64,000 bases of DNA from Imbricaverruca yamaguchii (lineage: Eukaryota; Arthropoda; Thecostraca; Neoverrucidae). The stretch is from assembly GCA_034440575.1 (NCBI GenBank), contig JAOTOL010001507.1:887501-951500 (forward strand), in the 5' to 3' direction. How positions within the stretch are numbered: position 1 is the first letter of the stretch; each line of letters opens with the position of its first letter. Under the pieces are notes generated by a model. The model did no database searches, was not told the origin of the DNA, and worked only from the letters and a program-made list of their open reading frames with translations. Below are positions 50,096 to 61,540 of the stretch, piece after piece. Made by a program: the position numbers and the translations under genes.

Positions 50096-51569
50096 GTGCC
50101 CCAACCACAACCCGACGCAAGACACACACATTCGCTGGGCGTGGCCTCCGGGCAGCCCCGCCCGCGAGGCCACGCCCAGCCTGACGAGGACGACGAGCCG
50201 TCGTCGTCGCCGGTAGCACCCAGCCACCGGCGACCGACAACCCACGCCAAGATGGCGGCGCCCGGCGGTCTCTTCAAGATGGCGGAGCCACGCGGTCTCT
50301 TCAAGATGGCGGCCGCGCACGCTCAGAGCCGCCGCGCGGTCCGCAAGGCGTGAATAGCACCGTGACTAGATCGGACTGCCGCCGTGCGGCGTGTGCGACG
50401 CGGAGTCTGTGGCGCGACGCGGTGTGCTGAGAGTGCCTCGGGCGTCGCCATGGCAACGGCAAACGACCGGCGATTGTCGCCGCCATTTTTGGTGCATGAT
50501 GTGAGCGCAGACGCCAATATATAGAGCTGAGAAGGCTTCGTGGGAGTGTGGGCCGGCGCGTCGGCATCGCTTCGACTGGGAGGTGCTGGCCGGTGAAGTA
50601 ACAACGTGGAGGCAGTCGAACGGAAGCGCAACCTTGGTAGAGAAAAAGTCACTTTCACACACGCATGCAGAATCTATTTTTCGAACTGAGGGAACATTTC
50701 AAAATCTTAAATTTTTGTCTAACTGATGGAGAACCCGCGTTTGCCTGCAAGAGCCTGGAATGAGGAAACAATGACTCAGACAGGGACCAGACTCGGGTAC
50801 CCTCCCCTCCCCTCCCCCTGTCTTCCACCTGATACCCATGACCATCAGTAAGGCACCCCGTCATTTGTCGGTGAGAACCGTCACGAAGGAGAAGAGAAGG
50901 CGAGGCGTGCAGTGAGCGGTCAGCGACCAGAGCCGTCCCCGCCGTACAGGGGCTGATATTCTCACATCGTGCGATAAAGCCCGGCCACAGTCCGTTGTGT
51001 GGCTCGTCTGGGTGTGCCGAGAGGAACTTGCCCACAGACGATCGCCGATCGTCGCCCACAGACGCTCGGGGTATGTACCATCTGTCTGGCGAAAACGAAC
51101 CGTCGACATTTGTAACATTGGGGGTAGCCGGCCAACGCGCATCTTGGAAGAAAAGCACCATATTCACAAACTGGCAAGACAGCCGCACCCATTCGGTATG
51201 AAATATGAAATCCATTCGGTATGAAAATGAAACTCGGCGGTATGAAATCCGGCTGGCTATAAAATAGTGCGTATTTAGGTGTGGTTTCTCTCGCAAATTT
51301 CACAACTTCTGTTGAACTATAGTGGAAAGCTTGTACAGAACATCAATTCGATAGTGTAAATTTGAAACCAGCGATGAGAGCGCCGTCTGAGTAGGTCATG
51401 ACGGATTTCTTCGGAGAGCTCCTTGTCATATAGGATATGAGTGCCTGCTATCACAACGGCTGAAAATGAAATACATTTGATCCTCCTATTCCTATTACAC
51501 TCAATCGTTGTGCACACACCGGACCTTTGACGCCTTCGAAATTATTTCGATATCTCAACATTGTGATAA
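50096..51569 (+). other. Probable Mhc 3' UTR and flank
   Basis: GC-rich to ~50580, with repeated CTCTTCAAGATGGCGG at about 50268-50312. The + open frame 50096-50353 follows the stop and has no myosin character. No clear AATAAA near the stop. The rest has no recognised feature. Confidence 0.5.
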
Positions 51570-52890
51570 CGTACGGCAAGCCACGCCGAATGACACCCAC
51601 ATAATGCAAATTGAAGGCACAGCGACGAAACGCGAGGAATTTGAAGCATTAAAGCTAACCATTGACATTGAGCCTTGACCTGACATGTACCAGGCTAAAA
51701 TGTTACTCGAGGGTTGCCCACGGGCTATTTCTTGACACAAAACATGGGCAGCTTTGTGAGAAAACGAAGAAGCGCGGGGAGACCGATGGAATGAGTTCGA
51801 CATTTGACTTCGCAATTTAGTATCGTTTCTGAACGGTTTCTTAGAGTACGTTACGGCACATTGAATGACACCCACGTCATGCAAATTGTAGACATAGCGA
51901 CGAGGCGCGATTATTTCGAGGAATTTAAGCTAACCTTCGATCTTGTAGTTTGACATTGACATGTCCCAGTTTGAAATGTCACACGAGGTTCAACACGGGC
52001 TTGCTTGATACCAGATGTGAGAAGATAAGGGGAAGAGAAAAATGCGAGACGACCGCATAAAGCGGTTTGACACTTGACCTTTGAAATTAGTTCGATTTCG
52101 TAACATTATAATACGGCACAAGCCACGTCAAATTACACGCACTTGGTGCAAATTGAACCATAGAGACGAGTCGCTTCGAGGTCTTGGAAAAAATAAAACT
52201 AATCTTTGACCTGAGGTTTAACCTTGACATATCCCGGTTTCAAAATGTTACTCGAAGGTTCACCATAGGCTATCGCTTGATAGTGAGACTGGGTATGCTT
52301 TTGCGAATACCCCCAAAAATGCGAGGCGGCCGAAGAAATGAGCTTTAATTTTATCCCGTCCAGATTATTGCGAATTATCAATTTTGTGGCACCGCACAAC
52401 AAGCAACGTCAAATGACATCTATTTTCTTCAAATTGAAGCCATAGCGATGAAACGCGAGGCCATCGAAAATCTCAAAGAAACCTTTGACCTTGACATGTC
52501 TCTGTTAGAAATGTTGCTCGAATGTTCACCGCTTGTCCTGGCTTGATGCCAGATTTAGATAGGTTTGAGCGAAAATAGGAAAAAATATTGAGGGGACCGA
52601 AGGATCTGCTCGACCTTTGTCCATCAACAACAACAACAACAACAATTGCTTAGCTTTCTGATACATCATGACAGGCCACGTCGAATAACGCTCATTTGAT
52701 GGAATTTCAAGCGATAGCAACTGAACCGCGCGTTCGGTCGATATCGCTTTAACATCACCATATAATAAATCACGCTACCTTTGACCTTGAAGTTTAATCT
52801 CGGCATGAACCGGTTTGAAATGTTACACCATGGTTCATCACTGGTCACTGCCTGTGGCCATATTTGACAGGTTTTGGTGAAAGCGGAAAA
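51570..52890 (+). repeat. Diverged ~275-bp satellite, about five units
   Basis: Unit starts near 51570, 51848, 52112, 52387 and 52664. Each has (G/A)CCACGTCAAATGACACCCA-, GCAAATTGAA(G)-, ATAGCGACGA- and TTTGACCTTGACATG-like blocks in the same order, then a GAAATGTTACTCGA block. The copies are strongly diverged, so this is old. Confidence 0.8.
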
Positions 52891-52904
52891 GATAGGAGGA
52901 CAGT

Positions 52905-52978
52905 GTGGGCGGCGCCATTGGCCGTGCACGTGCATAAAGTGCGTCGCGAACCAACCAATAAGCAAACAACAATAGACA
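52905..52978 (+). mobile_element. 5'-truncated SINE (family A)
   Basis: Only the 3' body and tail remain: GTGGGCGGCGCCATTGGCCG, CATAAAGTGCGTCGCGAACC, AATAAGCAAACAAC. It matches the 3' half of the copy at 30674-30856. Confidence 0.88.
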
Positions 52979-53985
52979 AACCACTTCCTCAAATAATTTT
53001 CCGACATCATCACCCACCCCTGGCCATCACACTGCACTCATTCAACGTCGGCTCAACAGCTCAAGAAAAAGTATGTCGGGCATACAGGTGTATTCGGCCT
53101 CAGTAGCCGACAGGGGACGGCAGCGGCGGCGAATTTGACAGGACACCAGCCACAGGACGAGGACGAGGACGAGGACGAGGACACGGCTCGTCCCGGCCCG
53201 CCGCGCCCAGCGCTTCAGCGGAGACTGCGGATGGACGACCGCAGCCGACGGTTGTGGTTATTGGCTAGTAACCAGTGGTTGTTAACCACAGGGTTGACCG
53301 ACGGCTTGCCACGTGCTCGGTGTAGCTCATCCAGATCGTCTCCACGTGCTACGGACGCTGGCGGGTTAATCGAGGTTTTTGTCCGTTTACGAAGCCAAAC
53401 AGCCTGAAATCGCACTGCCACCACAACTCTTAAGAAACGCCAATGCGATTGTGCGGTTTTTATAGCGTCTTAGCGTTTAAGAGCGGGGAAATCCAGCGGA
53501 TCTAATTGATGCGAACCTATACCGACACCGCCATGTTCGCCGCTCCAGAATCCGCATCGGGGGAAAGTAGAGTACCTGGCAGTGAAGCTACTACTGTTTA
53601 TATGTGGCGCTGGCGTAATCATGTGCAGATTTCCCCGAGGAACCCGCAGTATCAACGGCAACGCAGGCACATCGGATGCGTGCAATGCACGTGACTTCGA
53701 AATTCGGAGGAGAAAGTTCGACAGTCACGAAACTAATATGATGGCAGTTAGGTAGTTATATACTATGAGTGGATTTAGCATTGGCGATATCCGCACAAGT
53801 TTGCCACTAAGTGAGATCAATATCGGTCCAGCTAGTCTGGCAAAGTTCGTGCAGGTGCTATACATCAAGTTCGTAGAGGTGTGGTCAGTACACGTTATGT
53901 GGCTAGGACAGACGGTATCAGATTAAGGTGGGCCGAGCATAGATGAAGCCAGTGCAGGTGGAGCTGGGCGGTGGCCGAGACCCGG
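52979..53985. other. Intergenic sequence
   Basis: No gene recognised. A GACGAG hexamer run (about 53156-53181) creates an acidic (DE)n reading frame 3' of Mhc. An alternative Mhc terminal exon here is possible but unsupported. Confidence 0.5.
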
Positions 53986-53997
53986 CGAATCGGCGTG

Positions 53998-54590
53998 GCG
54001 ACGCCGCCACTAGAAGCTCCAGTACGGCCACCCCTTCCTCGGCGGACGCACTAGAAGCTCCAGTACGGCCACCCCTTCCTGGACGGACGCACTAGAAGCT
54101 CCAGTGCGGCCACCCCTTCCTCGGCGGACGCACTAGAAGCTCCAGCGCGGCCACCTCTTCCTCGGCGGACGCACTAGAAGCTCCAGTGCGGCCACCCCTT
54201 CCTGGACGGACGCACTAGAAGCTCCAGCGCGGCCACCCCTTCCTCGGCGGACGCACCTCCAGACCCCAAGCTCCAGCGCGGCCACCCCTTCCTCGGCGGA
54301 CGCACTAGAAGCTCCAGCGCGGCCTCATCCTCCTTCCTCGGCGGACGCACTAGAAGCTCCAGCGCGGCCACCACCTCTTCCTCGGCGGACGCACTAGAAG
54401 CTCCAGCGCGGCCACCCCTTCCTCGGCGGACGCACTAGAACTAGCGCGGCACCTCTTCCTCGGCGGACGCACTAGAAGCTCCAGCGCGGCCACCCTTCCT
54501 CGGCGGACGCACTAAAAGCTCCAGCGCGGCCACCCCTTCCTCGGCGGACGCACTAGAAGCTCCAGCGCGGTGCCCTCTTCCTGGTCGGCC
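53998..54590 (-). repeat. ~40-bp array copying the end of the minus-strand last exon
   Basis: About 14 copies of a unit with GAAGCTCCAGCGCGGCCACC and CCTTCCTCGGCGGACGCACT. Read on the minus strand, the unit repeats the last codons and stop of the gene ending at 54553 (WSF-stop), so the coding end of the gene is the right-hand member of the array. Confidence 0.9.
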
Positions 54591-54885
54591 GCCGCGCCAG
54601 GCTGGTGACGCCGCGGCGCAGCATCACGAACACCACGGCCACCGCCACCAGCGGCAGCAGGCTCACCAGGCCGGAGAGGGCGGCCGCCGTCCGGCCGTGC
54701 CGCGCGGGCGGCCGAGACCGGCCCGACCGCTCCTGGACGGTCTCGTAGGGCAGGCCCGACCGGTCCCGGCCTGACTCGTGAGGAAGGCCCGAGTCGTGAG
54801 GCAGGCCCGAGCGATCCTGGCCAGAACCGTGAGGAAGGCCGGCATTGGCAGGTCCATCGCCCGCTGGCACACCGTCCTCCTTCGC
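54553..54885 (-). CDS. Last exon of unknown minus-strand gene B: linker, transmembrane segment, stop
   Basis: Read leftwards: 110 codons and TAG, from AKEDGVPAGDGPANAG. A linker of imperfect SGLPHxSGxDR repeats follows, then LSGLVSLLPLVAVAVVFVML, a clear transmembrane segment, and a basic tail RRGVTSLARRPTRKRAPRWS-F. The acceptor is TGTCCCCAG (54886-54894 on the minus strand); phase 0 matches the phase-0 end of the exon at 58890. This suggests a type I membrane protein with a short cytoplasmic tail. Family not recognised; linking it to the other two exons is inference from phase and order. Confidence 0.6.
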   Translation of the reverse strand, partial: AKEDGVPAGDGPANAGLPHGSGQDRSGLPHDSGLPHESGRDRSGLPYETVQERSGRSRPPARHGRTAAALSGLVSLLPLVAVAVVFVMLRRGVTSLARRPTRKRAPRWSF

Positions 54886-54899
54886 CTGGGGACACACCG

Positions 54900-55060
54900 G
54901 GTCAGCGGCCGGTCAGTCACACGGGGCAGCACAGGTCAGACGCGGGTCACTGTAGGACCGGGAGAGCCAGAGCAGGTCAGTCACACGGGGAAACACAGGT
55001 CAGACGCGGGTCACTCCAGGACCGGAAGAGCTTAAGCTCGTCAGTCACACAGGCCAACAC
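54900..55060. repeat. ~72-bp duplication upstream of the last gene B exon
   Basis: Two to two and a half copies of a unit with GGTCAGTCACACGGGG and ACAGGTCAGACGCGGGTCAC. Confidence 0.8.
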
Positions 55061-55849
55061 CGGACCAGAAGAATCACCGCTTGTTAGTCACACACATACA
55101 CACACAGGTGAAGAAAGGACCAGTGCAAGCGGAGCTGGTACAGGGAAGCAGATTGAATAGTTAATGACCGCGTAAGTGCAAGTCACATTATATTTGCAGA
55201 GCACGTGAAGCACGATGCCAGATCTGTCCTCCTTGTCAGACAACATTCGTGGAATGTGGGCTCTCCACGTTTGGTCACAACGGTTGGCAGTTCTTATGCC
55301 GGATACCAGGTGTGGGTGATAGGTGCACTGGGGGCACCTATCACCCCAAGGAAAGATGACAGGTGGCGCCTATACGGGGCGTCATGACAGGTGACGGGGG
55401 AGTACGGGGCGGCTCTTGGTTGCACACCGCCCTCGTACTCCCCCACCCCTACCACACTCCTACCCCTCACCCCCACCCTCCCCGCTCAACATATTTCGTA
55501 GCTCAGGGCGCCCCTCTCAGAAGAATTGGCGTTCTCCTGAGAGGAAAAGGGGCCTCTTCCGTATACTCGACGGCACCGGCGCCAACTCCCACCCCTTCTC
55601 AACGAATTTTCAACTGAAGACCGTCCTTAAGGAACTTTCTCGGAAGGCGCTTTTCCGGGGAATGGAGGCGGAACTGTGGCGAAAGTGTTTAAAAAAATAT
55701 AATGTTCGCATGCAGCTTAATTTGCTTCTGCAAGCATAGGGCCAAGTGGACTGTACGTGGAGGACATGAATCGTGAAACACATAAATAATTGGTGTTTCT
55801 CTGTCAGAGGTCATGAGAGTAGCTAGACAAATACCGGGTCGAAAAGAAC
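55061..55849. other. Gene B intron, left part, with a hairpin
   Basis: Inverted repeat GGGTGATAGGTGC / GCACCTATCACCC at 55314-55346 (13-bp arms, 7-bp loop). Nothing else recognised. Confidence 0.6.
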
Positions 55850-56530
55850 AGGAACAAAGGCATAAAGACATAAAAGACATAAAAGATTAGTGCAACTATG
55901 AGCCACAAGGGCCCTTCTTGGTTGCACTCTGTACACTGAACCAGTTGCCCACCAAATCTGCCAATCAGCCCTCCCTGTAATACTGAAAAGCAAGCCCTCT
56001 ACTCTTATAATGATTGTCTATGCTGTTTTTAAAGATGTTCAATGTGCTGCTACTGACGATATTTTCTGGCAGCTGGTTCCAGTGTTCCACTACCCTGTTG
56101 GTGAAGAAAGTTTGCCTTAACCTTGTTCTGCTGTGGTTAATTTTAATTTTGAATTTATGACCTCTAATTGCATCATTTCTGTTAAATTCAAACATTTCCC
56201 CAAGGTATCCCCTCTCCAGACCATTGACAAATTTAAAGACCTCGATGAGATCTCCTCTCAGCCTTCTATATCTAAGTGAAAACATATTCAATTTCTTCAA
56301 TCTTTCCTCATATGCCAGGTTGCTTATGCCATTAACCATTTTTGTAGCTCTCTTTTGTACTCTCTCTAAAAGCCAACAATTTTTTCCATAGCTAGGAGAC
56401 CAAGCTTGGATGCAGTATTCCAAATGTGGCCTGACGTAAGCCAAGACGTAAGACGTGGCCAAGGCATGCACGTATCTACCCATAAGAAGTGACATGTTAA
56501 ACGAATGTATTGATATGTGCGCTTTAGCCA
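55850..56530 (-). mobile_element. CR1/L2-like LINE, 5'-truncated, reverse transcriptase C-terminus
   Basis: A minus-strand open frame (55965-56534) reads YVRPHLEYCIQAWSP, LLERVQKRATKMVNGI, LAYEERLKKLNMFSLRYRRL, RGDLIEVFKFVNG, the typical reverse transcriptase end (thumb and beyond) of CR1/L2-clade LINEs. It is followed by a ~110-bp 3' UTR and a TTTATGTC-type microsatellite tail. The coding part has no frameshift, so the copy is fairly young. The N-terminal part and endonuclease are missing. Confidence 0.88.
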
Positions 56531-57999
56531 CCATTACGAAGCAGCAAGCACGATGAACTATTGGATAATAATAACAACAATAACATTAAGACCAAATAAC
56601 TATTGTTATAAGTTTATTAGACCACATAGTCATTATACTTTCATCATCGTCGTCATTCGCATGCGTTACTCGTCCATATTCGTGTTTTATCTCAGGATTT
56701 CCTTGATTGCCTTGATGCCATGCAATGCAATCCTGTGAGTTCTGGAAGTTGGCAATATGAGCAAGCCTGCTGCTGCTAACTGTCGTATTCGAAAGTAATC
56801 GAATTAAGTTCCTTTCTAGGACTGGATGCGATACACTGGAATCGAACACAAAATAAATGGTACCGCTCACAATGAAGGATCAAGAAGCTAAACACAGCGC
56901 GCCACAACGCTACCTCGCAGCTTTCGGCATGGATGGTGGGGGGGGGGGGGTGCATCGCTACAGATGACAGCTGCAGGTGGGATACACCCATCTGCAGCCG
57001 CTTTCCAGGAGGGACGCACCCACGGAGGTGGAAACATCCGGCGTCTTGCCTTCTCCAACAGACGACATGCTATGCGTGATTCGAGACACAAGGTATCCGG
57101 GAATGAAATATGCGAGATATTATGCACTTTGCACTAATCGAGCCGAAATATATCACTGCAAACTCTGAATTCAAAGCATCTATATTCTGGCTTAACTTGG
57201 ATCGACATATACAAAGCTACGACCCACATCATTTAGCCATTTGCTTTGATGCGAACGTATTGAGCGTCCGTTGATTTATATGGACCGTGAACATCGCCAG
57301 CTGCCGAATATCTGTCAACTTTTGCGCCAGATGTGATAGGTGCGGCAGGGTCTTGAAAGTGCTGGTGTAACTAATTGTGGCGCACGTGGCTGAAGGGGAA
57401 GGATAAGTACGGGGCGCCGTCAGAGGACTGACCCCCCCCCCTGAGGTGGGTTCAAAGCCCTCAATCCTGAAAATTCCCAACAGCTCGCCATATCTGATCC
57501 GTCGAAAACGTTCCTAATCTGTAATGTTCAAAAGATCTGAGCCCTCGCAATACTATAACCGGCGAAAAACGATTAAAGCATCGAATGCTCAAAAGCATCA
57601 AATTTACATAATCAACAATCAACCAAGCACGCTTCATTGCCCAAAAGCAACAACTGCTGATTTTACATGAACCTGAATGAGTTAGGCCCTTCGGATTTTG
57701 GGGAAACCCACATATAATTTGGTCCCAGGAAGTAGATTGGAGACTGCGCCCTCAGTCTCAATTCAACTTGACAGAAGATAATAAAAGCCGTCGTGACAAA
57801 CGTATTGCACTCTCTTTCATTTTTGAATTTCGTGCTACCGAAGACATTTTGAAGAAAGCCGCTGACTCAACTTACAATATAATATTGTTCTATTATTGAA
57901 TCATTGCGCATTTGTATTTCTGAATGCGGTAGGTTGAACCTTCGCTTCATCGGTTGGCAACATGTCAGTGTTACTTCGTAACTCTGCACACCCACATGT
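56531..57999. other. Gene B intron, middle part
   Basis: AT-rich. Poly-G (about 56938-56950) and poly-C (about 57433) tracts. A minus open frame at 57229-57480 has no recognised similarity. Confidence 0.5.
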
Positions 58000-58889
58000 A
58001 GCCGTCCTCCCTCCAGGTGAGAGACTCCCATCTATACCCGTCCTCCCTTCATATCGGACACGCCCACTTTTTGTCCATCCTCCCCCAGGTGGTGACACAT
58101 CCACCTGTATCCCTCCTCCCTCCAGCTGGGACACATCCACCTGTGTCCGCCCTCCCTCCAGGTGGAACACCTCCACTTGCATCCCTTCTGTCTCCAGGTG
58201 GGACACATCCACCTGTAACCATCCTCCCCCAGGTTGCGCACATCTATCAGTGTACATCCTCCCCCAGGTGGGACGCATCCATCAGTGTCCGTCCTCCCAC
58301 AGGTGGAACACACCTATCTGTATCCGTCCTCTCCAGGTGGGACACACCAACCTGTATACGTCATCCACCAGGTGAGACACATCCACCTGCATCCGTCTGA
58401 CCTCCAGGGGGATACATCCACCTGTACCCGTCCTTCCTCCTGGTGGAACACACCCACCTGTGTCCATCCTCCCCCAGGTGTGACACATCCACCTGTACCC
58501 CTTCTCCCTCCGGATGGGACACATCCACCTGTGTCCGTCCTCCCTCCAGATGTGACACACCCACCTGTGCCCGTCCTCCTACAAGTGGAGATGCATCCAC
58601 CTGTGTCCGTCCTCTCTCCATGTGGGACACATCCACCTGTATCCGTCCTCCGTCCAGATGGGACACACCCACCTGCGTCCCTCCTCCCCCAGGTGTGACA
58701 CATCCACCTGTATCCGTCTCCCCCCAGGGGAGAAACACCCACCTGCGTCCATCCTCGCCCGTGGTGTGACACACCCACCTGTATCTGTCCTCCCCCAGGT
58801 GTGACACACTCACCTGTATCCGTCTTCCCACAGGTGTGACGCACCCACCTGCGTCCATCCCCCCTCCCCCACAAGTGTGACACACCCAC
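58000..58889 (-). repeat. Donor-side minisatellite of gene B exon 2
   Basis: About 24 copies of a ~35-bp unit which, on the minus strand, reads (T)ACAGGTGGGTGTGTCACACC then TGGGGGAGGACGG. The first unit after the exon (AAG|GTGGGTGTGTCACAC) is the probable donor itself, so copies of a donor-like CAG|GTGGGT run through the whole array. Confidence 0.88.
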
Positions 58890-59085
58890 CTTGCACCTGC
58901 CGTGGTGTTCGCTACACTCGGCGAGCGACCGGTGGCAGGCCGACTCCTCCTTGTCCTGGCCCCAGCGCCTGACGGTGTCGCCGATCTGGTCGTAGCTGCT
59001 CTTGACGCCCGGCGTCCTGGTGCGCTCCAGACACTCGGCCAGGCGGTAGGCGCACACATACAGCGACGACCGGCACTCGCCCAGA
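58890..59085 (-). CDS. Gene B exon 2: six-cysteine domain
   Basis: One base, then 65 codons: LGECRSSLYVCAYRLAECLE, RTRTPGVKSSYDQIGDTVRR, WGQDKEESACHRSLAECSEH, HGRCK. Six cysteines are spaced C-x6-C-x6-C-x31-C-x6-C-x6-C. Cysteines every seventh residue would line one face of two helices, which could form a disulfide-laced helical hairpin (inference). Non-repetitive sequence within two arrays, an open frame and good splice sites support a real exon. Acceptor GTCAG at 59086-59090 (an alternative at 59094-59096 adds a few residues); donor GTGGGT at 58889. Family unknown. Confidence 0.68.
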
Positions 59086-60005
59086 CTGACCACCTGGTGA
59101 CCGGGACACACACCTGGTGACCGGGACACACACATACAGCGACGACCGGCACTCGCCCAGACTGACCACCTGGTGACCGGGACACACACCTGGTGACCGG
59201 GACACACACGTACACTGACGAGCCCAGACTGACCACCTGGTGACCGGGACACACACCTGATGACCGGGACACACACCTGGTGACCGGGACACACACCTGG
59301 TGACCGGGACACACACGTACAGTGACGAGCCCAGACTGACCACCTGGTGACCGGGACACACACGTACAGCGACGACCGGCACTCGCCCAGACTGACCACC
59401 TGATGACCGGGACACACACCTCGTGACCGGGACACACACGTACAGTGACGAGCTCAGACTGACCACCTGGTGACCGGGACATACACCTGGTGACCGGGAC
59501 ACACACCTGGTGACCGGGACACACACGTACAGCGACGAGCCCAGACTGACCACCTGGTGACCGGGACACACACCTGGTGACCGGGACACACACGTACAGT
59601 GACGAGCCCAGACTGACCACCTGGTGACCGGGACATACACCTGGTGACCGGGACACACACGTACAGTGACGAGCCCAGACTCACCACCTGGTGACCGGGA
59701 CACACACCTGGTGACCGGGACATACACGAACAGTGACGAGCCCAGACTGACCACCTGGTGACCGGAACACACACGTACAGTGACGAGCCCAGACTGTCCA
59801 CCTGGTGACCGGGACACACACCTGGTGACCGGGACACACCTGGTGACCGGGACACACACGTACAGTGACGAGCCCAGACTGACCACCTGGTGACCGGGAC
59901 ACACACCTGGTGACCGGGATACACACCTGGTGACCGGGACACACACCTGGTGACCGGAACACACACCTGGTGACCGGGACACACACGTACAGCGACGACC
60001 GACAC
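59086..60005 (-). repeat. Acceptor-side minisatellite of gene B exon 2
   Basis: About 35 short units on the minus strand, mixing GTGTGTGTCCCGGTCACCAG (20-22 bp) with a longer unit that reads GGTGGTCAG|TCTGGGC then TCGTCACTGTACGTG. The longer unit copies the acceptor and first ~25-30 bases of the exon (TCTGGGCGAGTGCCGGTCGT is found intact in some copies, as near 59140-59165 and 59355-59395). Confidence 0.9.
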
Positions 60006-60276
60006 CCGCCCTTGAATTATCTAAGGCAAAAGACAAAATATAGACAAAAGACATGTGAATAAATATAAAAAGCTCTCGGCGTGCGAAACGCGCCGACAAT
60101 TTATGGCTCTGAGTGTCGGAAATCTCAATATTCTTCGTTTTATCTAGTGTATTATTGGTTACTAAGGGGGTGGCCCGGGCCCGGCCAGCCGCCTCTGGCA
60201 GGTAACTACGCGTCTGGCAGCCGACATTGTTATTCTCCAGCATGTAGTTAATTGTACATACTAAAAATAACTGCAT

Positions 60277-60354
60277 ACTCAACGTTTCGGCCAGGGGCCA
60301 TCGTCAGGAGTTGACGGTGTCTCCTGACGATGGCCCCTGGCCGAAACGTTGAGT
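60277..60354. repeat. Perfect 34-bp inverted repeat (hairpin)
   Basis: Arms ACTCAACGTTTCGGCCAGGG.. (60277-60310) and its exact complement (60321-60354), with a 10-base loop. Each arm reads CTGACGA..GGCC..GGCC-GAAAC in one orientation, similar to a hammerhead ribozyme core, but I cannot find a convincing cleavage site. Confidence 0.85.
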
Positions 60355-61470
60355 AATATAGCATAATCCCTAACGTTACTTTTGATGTAAACTCAGCACC
60401 TCCTGGTATATTGAGGGTAGTACATTTCGTCTCACGCATTCCTAACCTAACCTTGTTACATACTCACCATAGCGTGTATTTATCAGTAGCTCCCTTAATT
60501 TAGATAATACGAAACGAGATTTAAATTGCTTGCTTTGTGTTATTACGAATAACTTCGGCCCGACCGAGCATGATGGAAGTTGGAAGCAGGGTTCTACAAA
60601 CGTCATGCCCACATTGGATATTCATTGTTCTGTTAGGTTCTGCTAGGTCCTCTTAATATATTATTTCTAGTATACTTATTAACCTTTAGTTCACTTAAAA
60701 TAGGATGAAGGCCACCGCGTATAATGTCCACGTCAGGGGTCGTCGCAGAATGCCATTCAACAACAGAAGATAGCTCACCTGGCAGATGCTCAATTAACCT
60801 ACCATCGCTATAAGGAAGGGAAACGTCGTGACTGTGATGAGGAACGAACATTACGGACCAACCGAACTATAACAACACGCCACAGAACGTCTCTATATCC
60901 CTACCGTTAAAGAGTGTGTGCATCATGGCGTCTGATATGAACTGGGATTGTGTGGTATTGTTTGGCATCCCCGCTAAAAACTGATCACTGTACCGTAACC
61001 CAAATATAGGTATAAGTATCTACAGACCGATTGGAGCGAGAGGTACTGACATTCTACGTAAATCATGAGGGACCTGAACGTATTTTATGGCTAGTAATAA
61101 GGTCATACAACGTTGCTCCTACGTATTCGCGCCGGAATGCATCCCAATATTCATTCGTCGATAAGCATTGGCGTTCATATGCTGTCGAACTGATTCTGAT
61201 CCTATAAGAATAAGCAGAACAGAAACGGATCATTCGTTGGGAATCCAATCGTATCGATTTCAGTACGTCTGCGAAGATAATGATGATATATCACGGTGAC
61301 ATTTAATATGATCTTGACATTCGAAAGATGTTGTTAAAAAATATTATGTAGTTGAGAGATTGAGCTATCGTGCTCGGCGCTTCATCAGATAATATACACC
61401 CTTGATGAATCGTCACAAAATATAGTATATTTGACAATATATATATATAATTTCAAGGCCATATTAGATG
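60355..61470. other. Gene B intron 1
   Basis: AT-rich. An (AT)n run at about 61437-61449. No exon recognised. Confidence 0.5.
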
Positions 61471-61540
61471 TCACTGTGATGGAAATTCCGAATCAATCTG
61501 GATTGGTGTGAGCAGTGTGACAAAAGAACATAACATATAC

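Noticed and set aside
50096..50353. 85-codon open frame after the Mhc stop
   Set aside because: Lies in the probable 3' UTR and is driven by GC-rich repeats (LFKMA.. motifs); no homology recognised.
53118..53407. Alternative terminal Mhc exon with an acidic (DE)n stretch
   Set aside because: An AG precedes an open frame, but the acidic run is a GACGAG microsatellite and nothing resembles a known myosin tail. The distance from exon 33 is 3.6 kb.
57229..57480. Possible extra exon of gene B (83-codon minus frame)
   Set aside because: No clear splice sites or homology; part of the frame passes through a poly-C tract.
58361..59656. Long minus-strand open frame of 431 codons (and others up to 456 codons to 60282)
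   Set aside because: Apart from the unique 65-codon stretch, it is entirely made of short tandem units (repeated VCPGHQVCVPVTR-like text). It is open only because of repeat composition.
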